Origin: Korobacter sp963758505
Lineage (GTDB): Bacteria > Acidobacteriota > Terriglobia > Terriglobales > Acidobacteriaceae
Direction of reading: 5' to 3'
Length of the DNA stretch: 64,000 nt
Assembly (NCBI GenBank): GCA_963758505.1
Contig: CAVWVJ010000001.1
Location: 496,001-560,000, forward strand
Shown: positions 35,620 through 45,800 of the stretch, piece after piece
Layout of the letters: each line of letters opens with the position of its first letter
Numbering within the stretch: position 1 is the first letter of the stretch
Position numbers and translations under genes: made by a program
Notes under the pieces: model-generated
What the model saw: only the letters and a program-made list of their open reading frames with translations
Told to the model about the DNA's origin: nothing
Databases searched by the model: none

Positions 35620-36999
35620 ATGGTGTCTTGCCGAAGGTTAACTGTGGTGACTGCCGTGTTCGCGCTGGGATCGCTTTGCGCGATGGCTGCTCCTCAACAA
35701 CAAACGCCGTCTGCGACGGATCAAACGAAAGCTCCGGCGAGCAAGCCCGGCTCCTACACCGGGCCGGGAGGGTGTGCCGCGAGCAATTGCCACGGCAGCG
35801 TGCAGCCCAAGACGACAACGCGCATTCCGCAAAACGAGTACAGCATCTGGGCGGCGCAGGACAAACATTCACGCGCTTTCATGGTGCTTTCCAATCCGGT
35901 TTCGGTGCGCATGGGGAAAATCCTTAAGATCAACGCGCCCAACACCGAACACAAATGTCTCGCCTGTCACGCGGTGGATGTGCCTGCGGATCTTCGCGCC
36001 CAGACCTTCAAACTCGAAGACGGCGTGAGCTGCGAAAACTGCCACGGTCCCGCCGTCGGCTGGCTTGGTCCACATACCACCAAGGGCTGGACCCACGAGC
36101 AGTCGATCAAGGCCGGCATGTACGATCTCCGCGACTACGTGCATCGTTCCGAGCGCTGCGTGAGCTGCCACGTCGGCACCGCCGAGAAGCAGGTGGACCA
36201 CGAGATGATCGCCGCCGGGCACCCGGATCTGACCTTCGAACTCGATACCTTCAGCTCCGCCATGCCGCGCCACTGGCGGCCGGCGCGCGATCGGGAAGCG
36301 TGGGCCGACGTGCAGGAGTGGGCCGTTGGACAGGCCGTTCAACTGCGCGAAGCTCTCAACCGGCTTGACCGCCATGTGGCGGGTTCGACTTGGCCGGAGT
36401 TCTCCGAGATGGAGTGTTTTGCTTGCCATCACAGCCTCACCCGTCCGCAGGATAGCTGGCGGCAGGAGCGCGGCTATCCCGACCGCCGCCCCGGTGCCAC
36501 GGAATGGAACGCCTCGCGCTATATCGTATTCCGTCACATCGCCACCCAGGTCAATCGCGACACCGGCGCCCGGCTCGACGCCGAGCTTTCCAAGCTGACC
36601 GACATGGTCGGCAACTGGTCTGACCGCGCGCAGATCCAGGCAAGCGCGAAACAGGCTTCGCAACTGGCCGACCAGATCGCCCAGCAACTCGATCGACAGC
36701 AATACGACCAGGCGCTCACCCAGCGCGTGATGCAGGATATTGCCGCCGACGGTACGAATATCGCCAATACCGGCGAGCGTTCTGCGGAGCAGGCAGCGAT
36801 GGCGCTGGATTCGCTCGAGGTCGCCTATGGAAAGAGCGCGGGCGGCAAGAACGTGCCCGGATTGCGCACTTCGATCAACGAGCTGTTCAAGCAGCTCAAC
36901 AATCCTTCAGCCTACAATGCACCGCAGTTCGCGGCACAAATGCAAAAGGTACGCGTGGTGCTGACGTCCGGAGGGCAGGCAGCCTCGGGAAGTCATTGA
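35620..36999 (+). CDS. Periplasmic multihaem cytochrome c (c554-like)
   Basis: The 459-residue protein has a signal peptide (VVTAVFALGSLCAMAAP). Its haem motifs are CAASNCH (CX4CH, residues 52-58), CLACH, CENCH, CVSCH and CFACH, all in the first 280 residues. The spacing and HSRAFMVLSNP-type ligand histidines resemble the cytochrome c554 family, which carries four haems; here a fifth, atypical site is at the start. The C-terminal 180 residues form alanine/glutamine-rich helices, probably a bundle. GGGAGG six bases upstream supports the ATG. It is transcribed away from the NuoE-NuoF operon and overlaps the glucosidase frame by four bases at its stop. Confidence 0.82.
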   Translation: MVSCRRLTVVTAVFALGSLCAMAAPQQQTPSATDQTKAPASKPGSYTGPGGCAASNCHGSVQPKTTTRIPQNEYSIWAAQDKHSRAFMVLSNPVSVRMGKILKINAPNTEHKCLACHAVDVPADLRAQTFKLEDGVSCENCHGPAVGWLGPHTTKGWTHEQSIKAGMYDLRDYVHRSERCVSCHVGTAEKQVDHEMIAAGHPDLTFELDTFSSAMPRHWRPARDREAWADVQEWAVGQAVQLREALNRLDRHVAGSTWPEFSEMECFACHHSLTRPQDSWRQERGYPDRRPGATEWNASRYIVFRHIATQVNRDTGARLDAELSKLTDMVGNWSDRAQIQASAKQASQLADQIAQQLDRQQYDQALTQRVMQDIAADGTNIANTGERSAEQAAMALDSLEVAYGKSAGGKNVPGLRTSINELFKQLNNPSAYNAPQFAAQMQKVRVVLTSGGQAASGSH

Positions 37000-39705
37000 G
37001 CGATCGGTCTGCGATCAGACGCATGCAAAGAACGGCGGAACATCGCAGGCTGGGAGAGCCTTTCACAGGCCCCGTGCAGCCATGGCGCAAGTGGGGCCCT
37101 TACGTCGCCGAGCGCTCGTGGGGCACGGTGCGCGAGGACTACAGCGCCGAACGGCGATGTCTGGTCTTTTCTCTCTCACGACCTGGCCCGCAGCAAAGCC
37201 TACCGCTGGGGGGAAGATGCCATTGCCGGATTGTGCGATCGCTATGAGCTGCTGGTTTTCGGCCTGGCGTTCTGGAACGGACGCGACCCCATCCTGAAAG
37301 AACGCTTCTTCGGCCTCACCAATCCCGAAGGCAATCATGGTGAGGATGCGAAAGAGTACTGGTTCTACCTCGACAATACCCCCACGCACAGCTATATGCG
37401 GATGCTGTACAAGTATCCCCAGCTCCCCTTTCCCTACGAACAATTAGTACGGGAGAACCACGTACCCGGGCGCACCTGGGAGTACGAGTTGCTCGATACC
37501 GGCATCTTCGACAACGATCGCTATTTCGATATCTTCATCGAGTATGCAAAAGCTTCTCCGGACGACATCTGCATTCGCATCGAAGCCTTCAATCGCGGTC
37601 CCGATCCCGCGGAATTGCACATCCTCCCGCATCTCTGGTTCCGCAACACCTGGTCGTGGGACAACGCTTCTTCGCAGCGTCCGAGCATTCGGCTGGAAGG
37701 AAAAAGTCCCAAGCTCCAGTCCGGCGCCAGCGAACATGTGTGCCTGCTGGCCGATGATTCGCACGAATCCATGCTCGACAACATCGGGTTCCGTTACCGC
37801 CTCGGCGAGCGCCGCCTCTACGGTCCTCCGGGCGCGGCGCTGTTTACCGAGAACGATACCAACGCCGCGCGAGTCGACGGGCCCGGCGCGCGGCACGAGT
37901 TCGCGAAGGACGCGTTTCATCGCTACATCGTGAACGGAGAGCAGTGTGTCAATCCCTCGCAAACGGGCACCAAGGCCTGCCTGCAATACCTGTCGCTGAT
38001 CCCCCCAGGCGGATCGTACGTAGTGAAGCTGCGCTTCACCGGCGAAGCGTTGGCCGAGCCCCTGCACGACGTCGATACCACTTTGCGGCTTCGCAAGAAA
38101 GAAGCAGACGAGTTTTACAAAGGCATTTCTCTTCGCGGAACGGGAAAAGAGGAGCGCGAGATCAAGCGCCGTGCCCTGGCTGGCCTGCTGTGGAGCAAAC
38201 AAGTTTACCTGTTCGACGTGGACCAATGGTTGCGCGGGGATCCGGCAGCGCCGCCTCCGCCCCCGTCGCGCGTCAATATCCGTAACGGCCATTGGCGCCA
38301 CCTGAACTCCATGCGCATTCTCCCCGTGCCCGATCGCTGGGAATATCCATGGTTTGCCGCGTGGGACTTGGCATTTGCTTCCGTGCCCTTCGCCCTCGTC
38401 GATCCCGAGTTCGCCAAGGGAAGCCTCTCGCATCTGCTCTTCGAACAATTTCAGCACCCCAACGGACAAATTCCCGCCTATGAATGGGAGTTCTCCGATG
38501 TCAACCCGCCCGTGCATGCGTGGGCGTGCTGGAAGGTCTACAGCATCGAAAAGAAGCAGACAGGGAACGCCGATCGCAAGTTTCTTGAACGGTGCTTCCA
38601 TAAGCTGCTGATGAACTTTGCGTGGTGGGTGAATCGTGTGGACCGTGAAGGCAACAACGTTTTTGAGGGCGGCTTCCTCGGCATGGACAACATCACGGTC
38701 TTCGAGCGGAGTTCCGAGGTCCCCGGCGAGACTCTGCTGGAACAGTCCGACGCTACCGGGTGGATGGCCTTCTACTCACTGAACATGATGCACATCGCCC
38801 TCGAGCTCGCGAAAGAGAACCCGGTTTATGAGTTGCTCGCAACCAAGTTCTTCGAGCACTTCATTTACATCGGCGCGGCCATGGAAAGAATGGGCAGCCG
38901 CGACTACCAGTTGTGGGACGAGGAAGACGGATTCTTCTACGACGTGTTGCGTTACCCTAACGGCGAGTTCTGCAAGTTCCGTGTGAGATCGCTGGTGGGC
39001 CTGGTTCCGCTCTTCGCCGTCGATACGCTGTACCACTCGGAGATCGAGTGCCACAAAGCATTCCTCGGAAACCTCGAGTGGTTTCTGCACAACCGGCACG
39101 ACCTGGTGGGCAATGCGTGCTCCGTGCGTGGACAAGGCACCGACCGCCACTACCTTCTTTCCGTGCTCGATCGCGAACAAGTGGCGCGCGTTCTGCAGCG
39201 CGTCTACGACCCCCAGGAATTCCTATCGCCCGCGGGACTGCGCAGCCTCTCCAAGTATCATCTCGAACATCCGTTCCATTACAAGGATGTGCTCCTCAAG
39301 TACGAACCGGCGGAATCCAGCGAGCGACTCAAGGGAGGCAATTCCAACTGGCGCGGACCGGTCTGGTTTCCCATCAACTATCTGATGATCGAGTCGCTGA
39401 TGCACTTTTCGCAGGGACTGGGCCCGGATTTCTACATCTACGATTCCATGCGTGGGACCCGCGTAACTCCGGAACGTGTTGCCGAGGAGTTGTCAAAGCG
39501 CCTGATCGGCTTATTCAAGCGCGATGAGCACGGCTTTCGGCCCTGCTACGGCGGGACCAAGAAGTTCCAGGATGACCCGCACTGGCGCGACTATCTGCTC
39601 TTCCACGAGTACTTCAATGGCGACGACGGGGCTGGACTCGGCGCCTCCCACCAGACCGGGTGGACGGCGCTGGTCGCCAACCTCATCGACGAATGGTCCC
39701 GCTGA
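36996..39705 (+). pseudogene. MGH1-like (GH63-type) glucosidase with an N-terminal frameshift
   Basis: The main frame encodes the catalytic part of an MGH1-like glycoside hydrolase (GLTNPEGNHGEDAKEYWFYLD; RWEYPWFAAWDLAFASVP; GFLGMDNITVFERS; NSNWRGPVWFPINYLMIES), an (alpha/alpha)6 enzyme acting on an alpha-glucoside. The expected N-terminus (WRKWGPYVAERSWGTVREDYS) lies in another frame that begins at TTG 36996 or ATG 37023. Dropping one base at about 37152 joins them with GDVWSFLSHDLARSKAYRWGED, giving about 893 residues, the usual length. No other lesion is seen, so a recent mutation or sequencing error is likely. The TTG overlaps the cytochrome stop. A shortened product from an internal start would lack conserved N-terminal strands. 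Confidence 0.75.
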
Positions 39706-39713
39706 ACGAGTCG

Positions 39714-41240
39714 TTATTGCGTTGGGTTCCGTGGGAACTTCAGGTATGGCAAGCGAACGCCCCGGTCGATGATCTGATCGGCGCGTATATTCGTCGGCGC
39801 CTCGAAACCCGCGGAGCCTCCGGACGTCACGAAATCGTCCTGCTCCACGCCATCCCCTGAAACGCCTAGGCCGCCGACCAGCACACCGTTCTTGTACAGT
39901 CCAACGCTTCCCGGGAAGAACACGATTCCACTCTGCTTCCCAGGGGAAGGAGGCTGCGAACCCTGGGTGCACGGGTTCTGGGTGTCCTGTATGTACAACG
40001 GGAAGAACGGCCCTGGGTTCGAGCCGTTGATCCCCGGCGGATAGAGCGGTTGTGCTCCGAAGCTGATCGTGCGATTCGTGACCGCGGTACCCATAGGAAC
40101 TCCCGGCAGATCGTTTGGGTTGACGGCGGCACTGTTGAAATACGTCATGTTTCGCGCCTTGGACACGGCAACGTCAATGCTGAACACGGTTGCATCCGGC
40201 ATACGGTGCAAGGCGAGCAGAGTGCCATCGAGATCGCTCACCGCAATCGCCATTCTAGCCCGTTGTCCTGGTGGCAACCGGATTACGGCTCGGGTCGTAT
40301 TGGCAGTCGCGACTGCATTGGCAACGATCGTGGTCACATCCTGGGCGGTCAGCATTGTGCCGGCACGGGGCAAAATAATGTCGCCATCGGGTACCGGATT
40401 ACCGGCGCCCCCGGATCCTGCTACAACCGTTGCACCCGTAGCGGTCCCGGGGCTGACTCCGGCGGGCATGGTCAATTGCTGAACGAAGGGCAGCGCAACG
40501 CCGTCAATGAACACCGCGCCGGGAGATGGCAGCGGCAACGGGAGCTTGACTGCGCTGGTCGGATTAAGCGCGCCATTCAGCGCCGCAAACTCTGCGATCT
40601 CCGGGGTGGAAGCCACCACCCCCACCCCCCCAACCAGTTCTCCATTCTTGAAGAGGGGCACGCCGCCGGGATTCACCGCCGTCGGATCGCTGTCGTAAAC
40701 ATCTTTCTTGCCGGTAATCACTCCCAGTCCCGGAATTGCGCCACTCAGCGCTGTCGCCGGCGGAACCCCCAAGGCAGCCAGGCTAGGATCGAGGGTGCAC
40801 CCGCGATTGGTGTTCTCGATGCCGTAGAGCGCGGCATTTCCCGTGTTTGCGATACCTGGCGGAAAATGAATACCGCTGATGAAGCGCACCGTGCGCGACG
40901 AGAGGGGAGCCTGGTTGTTGCTGAAGAACGCCGCCGTACGCGCCAGCGCCACTGCCAGGTCATTGGAATCGACAGTCATGCCGAAGTTCCCGATCGCCGT
41001 TGCTGGGGCGCCGGGCTTATTTACCACGGTAAGGGGGTTGCCCGCACGGTCCACCACCGCGATCACCAGCGCGTCGTTCACCGACGCGGCGGCCGTCTGC
41101 CATACCGCTTGCACATCGGCTGCGGTGAGGGTATTGCTATCGTTCGTCTCTTGATTCGCCACGCCGCGACTGGTGGTATTACCGCAACCGTAAAGCGTGG
41201 CGATCAAAACAAGGGCAACCAAGGCTCTCGCAAATGACAT
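39714..41240 (-). CDS. Lipoprotein with two GlcG/HbpS-like domains
   Basis: From the ATG at 41240 the frame gives 508 residues. It opens with a lipoprotein signal ending in a lipobox (ARALVALVLIATLYGC, Cys about residue 20). Two GlcG/HbpS-like (DUF336) units follow, the first near residues 40-280 (LTAADVQAVWQTAAASVNDALVIAVVDRAGNPL-type start, shown here only in part), the second near 290-480 (LTAQDVTTIVANAVATAN; MAIAVSDLDGTLLALHRMP). HbpS binds haem or senses redox in streptomycetes; other members are of unknown function. GGGGA precedes the ATG. It converges with the glucosidase gene, eight bases between stops, and diverges from the cyclase gene. Confidence 0.7.
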   Translation of the reverse strand: MSFARALVALVLIATLYGCGNTTSRGVANQETNDSNTLTAADVQAVWQTAAASVNDALVIAVVDRAGNPLTVVNKPGAPATAIGNFGMTVDSNDLAVALARTAAFFSNNQAPLSSRTVRFISGIHFPPGIANTGNAALYGIENTNRGCTLDPSLAALGVPPATALSGAIPGLGVITGKKDVYDSDPTAVNPGGVPLFKNGELVGGVGVVASTPEIAEFAALNGALNPTSAVKLPLPLPSPGAVFIDGVALPFVQQLTMPAGVSPGTATGATVVAGSGGAGNPVPDGDIILPRAGTMLTAQDVTTIVANAVATANTTRAVIRLPPGQRARMAIAVSDLDGTLLALHRMPDATVFSIDVAVSKARNMTYFNSAAVNPNDLPGVPMGTAVTNRTISFGAQPLYPPGINGSNPGPFFPLYIQDTQNPCTQGSQPPSPGKQSGIVFFPGSVGLYKNGVLVGGLGVSGDGVEQDDFVTSGGSAGFEAPTNIRADQIIDRGVRLPYLKFPRNPTQ

Positions 41241-41417
41241 CGCTTCCCCACGTTTCCTACCACCGCCAAAGGTATGCGGCGCTGAGCGAAGTTGTACGGG
41301 CGGGATAGAATGCGGTCGCTGAAAAGTGACGCCTGCCACAATTCAGCCCTCGTCAGGCGGGTCGCAGCATAGCATAATCGTCAAGGCGTTGACCGTAGCA
41401 ATTATCGGGGTGGGGGA

Positions 41418-42701
41418 ATGGCAGAAAATGCCGAGTCGTATACAGTCGTAACCAAGCTCTTGGAAATGGCGCGACTCGATCCCGAGTACCTGCGGGAGCT
41501 CGACCGTCTTCGCCAGCCCGTCGTTGTTCTCTTCACCGATATCCAGGGATCCACTGCCTACTTCGAAGAACACGGGGACGCGGCCGGCCTGCTTATGGTC
41601 CATAGCTGCAACCGTACCGTGCGCGAGGCCGTCGAGAAGCGCGGCGGACGGATCATCAAGTCCATCGGCGACGGCATGCTCGCCACCTTTACCGAAGCGG
41701 CCGCGGCCGTAAACGCCTCCATCGATATTCAGAACATCCTCAGCGAGGTCAACGATTTGCGGCAGGACGCCGAGCGCGTCGGAGTGCGCATCGGCATCCA
41801 CTACGGCATCGGCATCGTCAAGGCCAACGACGTCTTCGGCGACGTGGTCAACATGGCTTCGCGGGTCGAAAGCGCCGCCACGGCCGGCCAGATCGTTATC
41901 TCGGACGCGCTTCACAAACAGCTCGATCAATCCGCCTTCACGATTCGCGAACTTGGCCGTTTCAAGCTGAAAGGCAAGACCAATGACCACTGCCTCTTCG
42001 AAGTCATCTGGCGGACCAAGAGCGCGGAGCCGGAGAAAACATCCGTTGGCAAAGTTGCACAGTTTCGCATCCAGGAAATGAAGGCTGACGGCAGCCTGGG
42101 CGCCGAACATCCTGTCATGCCGCAACTTACCATCGGCCGCACCCAGGGCGATCTGCGCTTCCCCAATGACTCCAGCATGGCGCCGCTGAATGCCCGCCTC
42201 TTCGTCCAGGATGGCCGCCTGATTGTCGAGGACTTGAGCGACGGTTTCGAGAAGATCTTCATCCGCGTTACCGGCGGGCGTACCCTCCAGGACGGCGACG
42301 TCATCATCATGGGGCAGCAGATATTCCGCTTCCGCGAGGCCCCTGGCGCCATGTCGGCCGTCACCCAGCTTGGCGTTTCGCTAAAGGACATCCGCCGCGC
42401 CCTGAACCACGCCGCCGCCGAACTCATACGGATGGATGAAAGCGGCCAGACGGCCCAGGTTTACCCTCTCAACGCGGCCGTGACCGAGTTCGGTCGTACT
42501 CGAGGCGACCATACCTTCCCGGAAGACAACATGATGAGCCGCTCCCACGCCCGCGTTCTGCAGCGCGGCGAAGATTTCGTCCTCGAAGATGCCGCCAGCC
42601 GCAATGGTACCTTCGTCAATTTGCGCGGGAAAACCCCGGTTACGGACGGCTCCGCCGTTCTCGTCGGTGGCCAGTTATTCCGGGTTAAGGCCCTCGGTTA
42701 A
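41418..42701 (+). CDS. Class III adenylate/guanylate cyclase with two FHA domains
   Basis: The 427-residue protein has a class III cyclase domain at about residues 33-190. All catalytic residues are visible: metal-binding D41 (LFTDIQGST) and D85 (SIGDGML), base-reading K81 and D142 (the K/D pair favours ATP), and transition-state N145 and R149 (VVNMASRV). Two FHA domains follow, about residues 225-310 (TIGRTQGDLRFPNDSS) and 335-427 (FGRTRGDHTFPEDNMMSRSHARV; SRNGTFVN). FHA domains bind phosphothreonine, so control by a Ser/Thr kinase is expected, and one is encoded next door. Only the second FHA keeps the full R/S-H/N set; the first lacks the S-R-x-H core. No membrane segment is present. Confidence 0.9.
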   Translation: MAENAESYTVVTKLLEMARLDPEYLRELDRLRQPVVVLFTDIQGSTAYFEEHGDAAGLLMVHSCNRTVREAVEKRGGRIIKSIGDGMLATFTEAAAAVNASIDIQNILSEVNDLRQDAERVGVRIGIHYGIGIVKANDVFGDVVNMASRVESAATAGQIVISDALHKQLDQSAFTIRELGRFKLKGKTNDHCLFEVIWRTKSAEPEKTSVGKVAQFRIQEMKADGSLGAEHPVMPQLTIGRTQGDLRFPNDSSMAPLNARLFVQDGRLIVEDLSDGFEKIFIRVTGGRTLQDGDVIIMGQQIFRFREAPGAMSAVTQLGVSLKDIRRALNHAAAELIRMDESGQTAQVYPLNAAVTEFGRTRGDHTFPEDNMMSRSHARVLQRGEDFVLEDAASRNGTFVNLRGKTPVTDGSAVLVGGQLFRVKALG

Positions 42702-42863
42702 TACTGGGAAACCCGCCTGTTTTCGTGATATTTTGTGCCCACTGGGGTGAGTACCTGTCGTGTGTCCGGAATTGGCGTCCCCTGCGTCCAACCTGTGTCT
42801 CCGGCAGGCCATCGCAATCCAAGGCTCGGTGTGACCTCGTAGTACGGAGGTCTGGTTTGTGAC

Positions 42864-45800
42864 ATGTCATCGCCTAACATCAACAGGACGAAGAAGATCG
42901 GCAAATACGAGATTCTCGACATCCTGGGACGGGGTGGCATGGGAGTCGTCTACAAGGCTGTCGACCCTTCCATCGGGCGCCTGGTAGCGATCAAACGAAT
43001 TACCGGCAATTTTGCCGACGACCCCAAGTTCCTGAAGCGCTTCTACCGCGAAGCGAAGTCCACCGGCAGTCTGCAGCACCAGAACATCGTCATCGTCCAC
43101 GATCTGGGCGATTGCGACGGTACGCCCTTCCTGGTGATGGAGTTCCTGGAAGGCGAGAGCCTCGACGTCATCATCCGGCAAGAGCGCCCGCTGTCGATGA
43201 TGGAAAAGCTCAATTACATCATCCAGGTCTGTAACGGGCTGCAATACGCCCACGAGCGCAACATCGTCCATCGCGACATCAAGCCTGCCAACTTGATGGT
43301 CCTGAACAACGGAAACGTCAAAATCGTCGACTTCGGTATAGCCCGTATCGAAGACGATATGCACATGACCATGCCCAGCCAGGTTCTGGGTACCTTCCAC
43401 TACATGTCGAAGGAGCAGATCAACAATGAGCCTCTCGACGGGCGCACCGATATCTACTCCACCGCCGTCGTGCTCTACCAGTTGTTGACCTTCCACCTCC
43501 CCTTCAACGGCAAGGACACCGGTTCGACCCTGCTGAAGATCATCAACGATCCCCCTCCACCGCTCAGCGAATACCTGAAATCGTATCCGCCGGAACTCGA
43601 TGCGATCATGCAGCGCGCCCTCGCCAAGTCGAGGGACGAGCGCTACCAGACCGCCGAGGAATTTGCGCTCGATCTCATGCAGGTGCAGGAGCAATTCCGC
43701 GTCGAGATTGCCGCCGAATACCTGAAAGGCGCGGAAGATGCCTTGCAGCGCGGCGAGCTGACCAAGGCCCAGGAACAGTGCCGCGAGATCCTGCGGTTTG
43801 AACGGCAAGGCACCCGCACCGGCATTCCCCTGCATGAAGCAAAGCAACTCCTGCAGCAGGTGCAGCAGCTCATCCAGAAGCAGCAGCGCAGCGATCAGGC
43901 CCAGCAGTTGCGCGTGCAGGCGCAGGAAGCCTTGGCGGCCGAGGAGTTCGATCGTGCCCTGACTTACGTTACGCAGGCGGTTCAACTCGACCCCGATAAC
44001 AAGGACCTGCAGACCTATCGCGACTCCATCGCGGAGTCGAAGAACCGCGCCGACCACCATCGCGAGGCCTTTAAGAAAGCCCAATCCGCGCACTATGCCG
44101 GCGACCTCACCGAGGCTCTGCAGGAAATTGACCAGGCGCTGAAATTCGATTCCTCGAACACCGACGCCCAGGCTCTCCGAGCCGAGATTACCCACGAGAT
44201 CGAACAGCGCCGTCGCCAGTCTGCGGTGCAAGGTTTAGTGCAGGAAGCACAAAAACAGATTTCCTCTCGCCAGTTCACCTCCGCCATCGAAGCCCTCCAG
44301 AAGGCAGAGGCCCTCGATCCCAGCGCTCCGGGAATCGTCGAGTTGATGACCCTCGCCTCCAACGGGCGTAAGCAGGAGATCCGCCGCAAAGAACTCGAAC
44401 GCTTCTCCAGCGCCATCACCGACGCCCTCAACCAGGACGATTACGCCGGTGCCTGCAAGCGCGCCGACGAAGCACTGGCGGAGTTTCCCGATGACCGAGG
44501 GCTGGTGAAGTTGAAGGCCATGGCGGAGCGGCGCAGGGAGGCCGCGGAGAAACGGCAATTCGTCGAAGAGCAGGTGGCCAGCGCTCGCAAGCTGCTCGAT
44601 AGCAAACAGGCGGAAACGGCGCTGCACAATCTGGAAGCCGCATGCGCTAAGTATCCCAACGAGCCGGCACTCATGTCGGTGCTGACCATCGTTCAACAGA
44701 CCATCCGGCAGGAGCAGGAAGAAGCTCGCAAGAACGATATCCTGCGCCGTGCCAAGGAAGCTCTGCGAGCCAAGCAGTTTGATGAAGCGGTGCAGGTCCT
44801 GCAATCCAGCGCCGAGTTCAAATCCGCGCCCGAAATCGAAGACCTCTTGCAGTTCGCCAAGGAAGAGGCCGCCGCGTTCCAGCACCAGCAGCGCGTCGAG
44901 GCGGTGGCGAACGAAGCGCACCGTCTGATGTCGGCGGAAGAATACGAGCAGGCCATCGTGTACCTCCGCGGCGCCCTCCTCGATCTTCCCGACGAGGAGC
45001 TGAACATTCTCCTCGCCGATGCCGAACGCCACGTGGAAGACTTCAACCGGCGCGTCTCGGAGTGCGTGGAAACCGCCGAGCGCCTTCTGCGTGTGGATCG
45101 CGTGACCGAAGCCGTGCGGTTTCTCGATTCGCAAGCGGAGATGTTCTCAACGTCCCCGCGCTTCCAGGAAATCTCCGCACGCGCTCGCGATTGTGACGAA
45201 CGGCTGCAGCAGATCAACGCCGCCGTCCAAACCGCAACCACTGCGCTCGCCGCCCATGACTGGGATACCGGGCTGAAAGCGATTGAAGATTGCCGCCAGA
45301 CGTACGGGGAACATTCCGACCTGGCCCGGCTCGCTACCCAGCTCGTCGCCGACCGCTCCGAAGGTGCCACCGCCGCCGTAACCAAGGCCACTAAGGACTG
45401 CCGCACGTTGTTCCTCGCCCGCTCTTATGAGGACGCGATGCAATTGCTTGACGGCGTCATGGACAAGCTCGATTACGTTCCGGAGGCGTTACGGCTCCGT
45501 TATACCGCTCTGCACGAAGAGGCGGAGCGCGGACTCATCTGGAAGCAGCAGGAAGCGGAACTGGCCCGTTCGAAACCCGAATCTACCGGGAGCGAAACCG
45601 CCGAGCGTACCTCCTGGGCCCTCGAGGCTTCCACCCGCCACACTACGGATGCCGGCGCGCTGCGCGAACGCGACCTCGAAGAGTTGCAGCAACTCGCGGA
45701 AGAAAGCGCGACGACAGTTCTCGCGGAACAGCTTCCCGCAATTTCCGCGCGCGCTCGTGTTCTAGCCGATCGCCATGCCGCAGATGAACAGGTGCAATCG

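Noticed and set aside
37140..37165. Programmed frameshifting in the glucosidase
   Set aside because: No slippery run near the joint; homologous enzymes are single frames.
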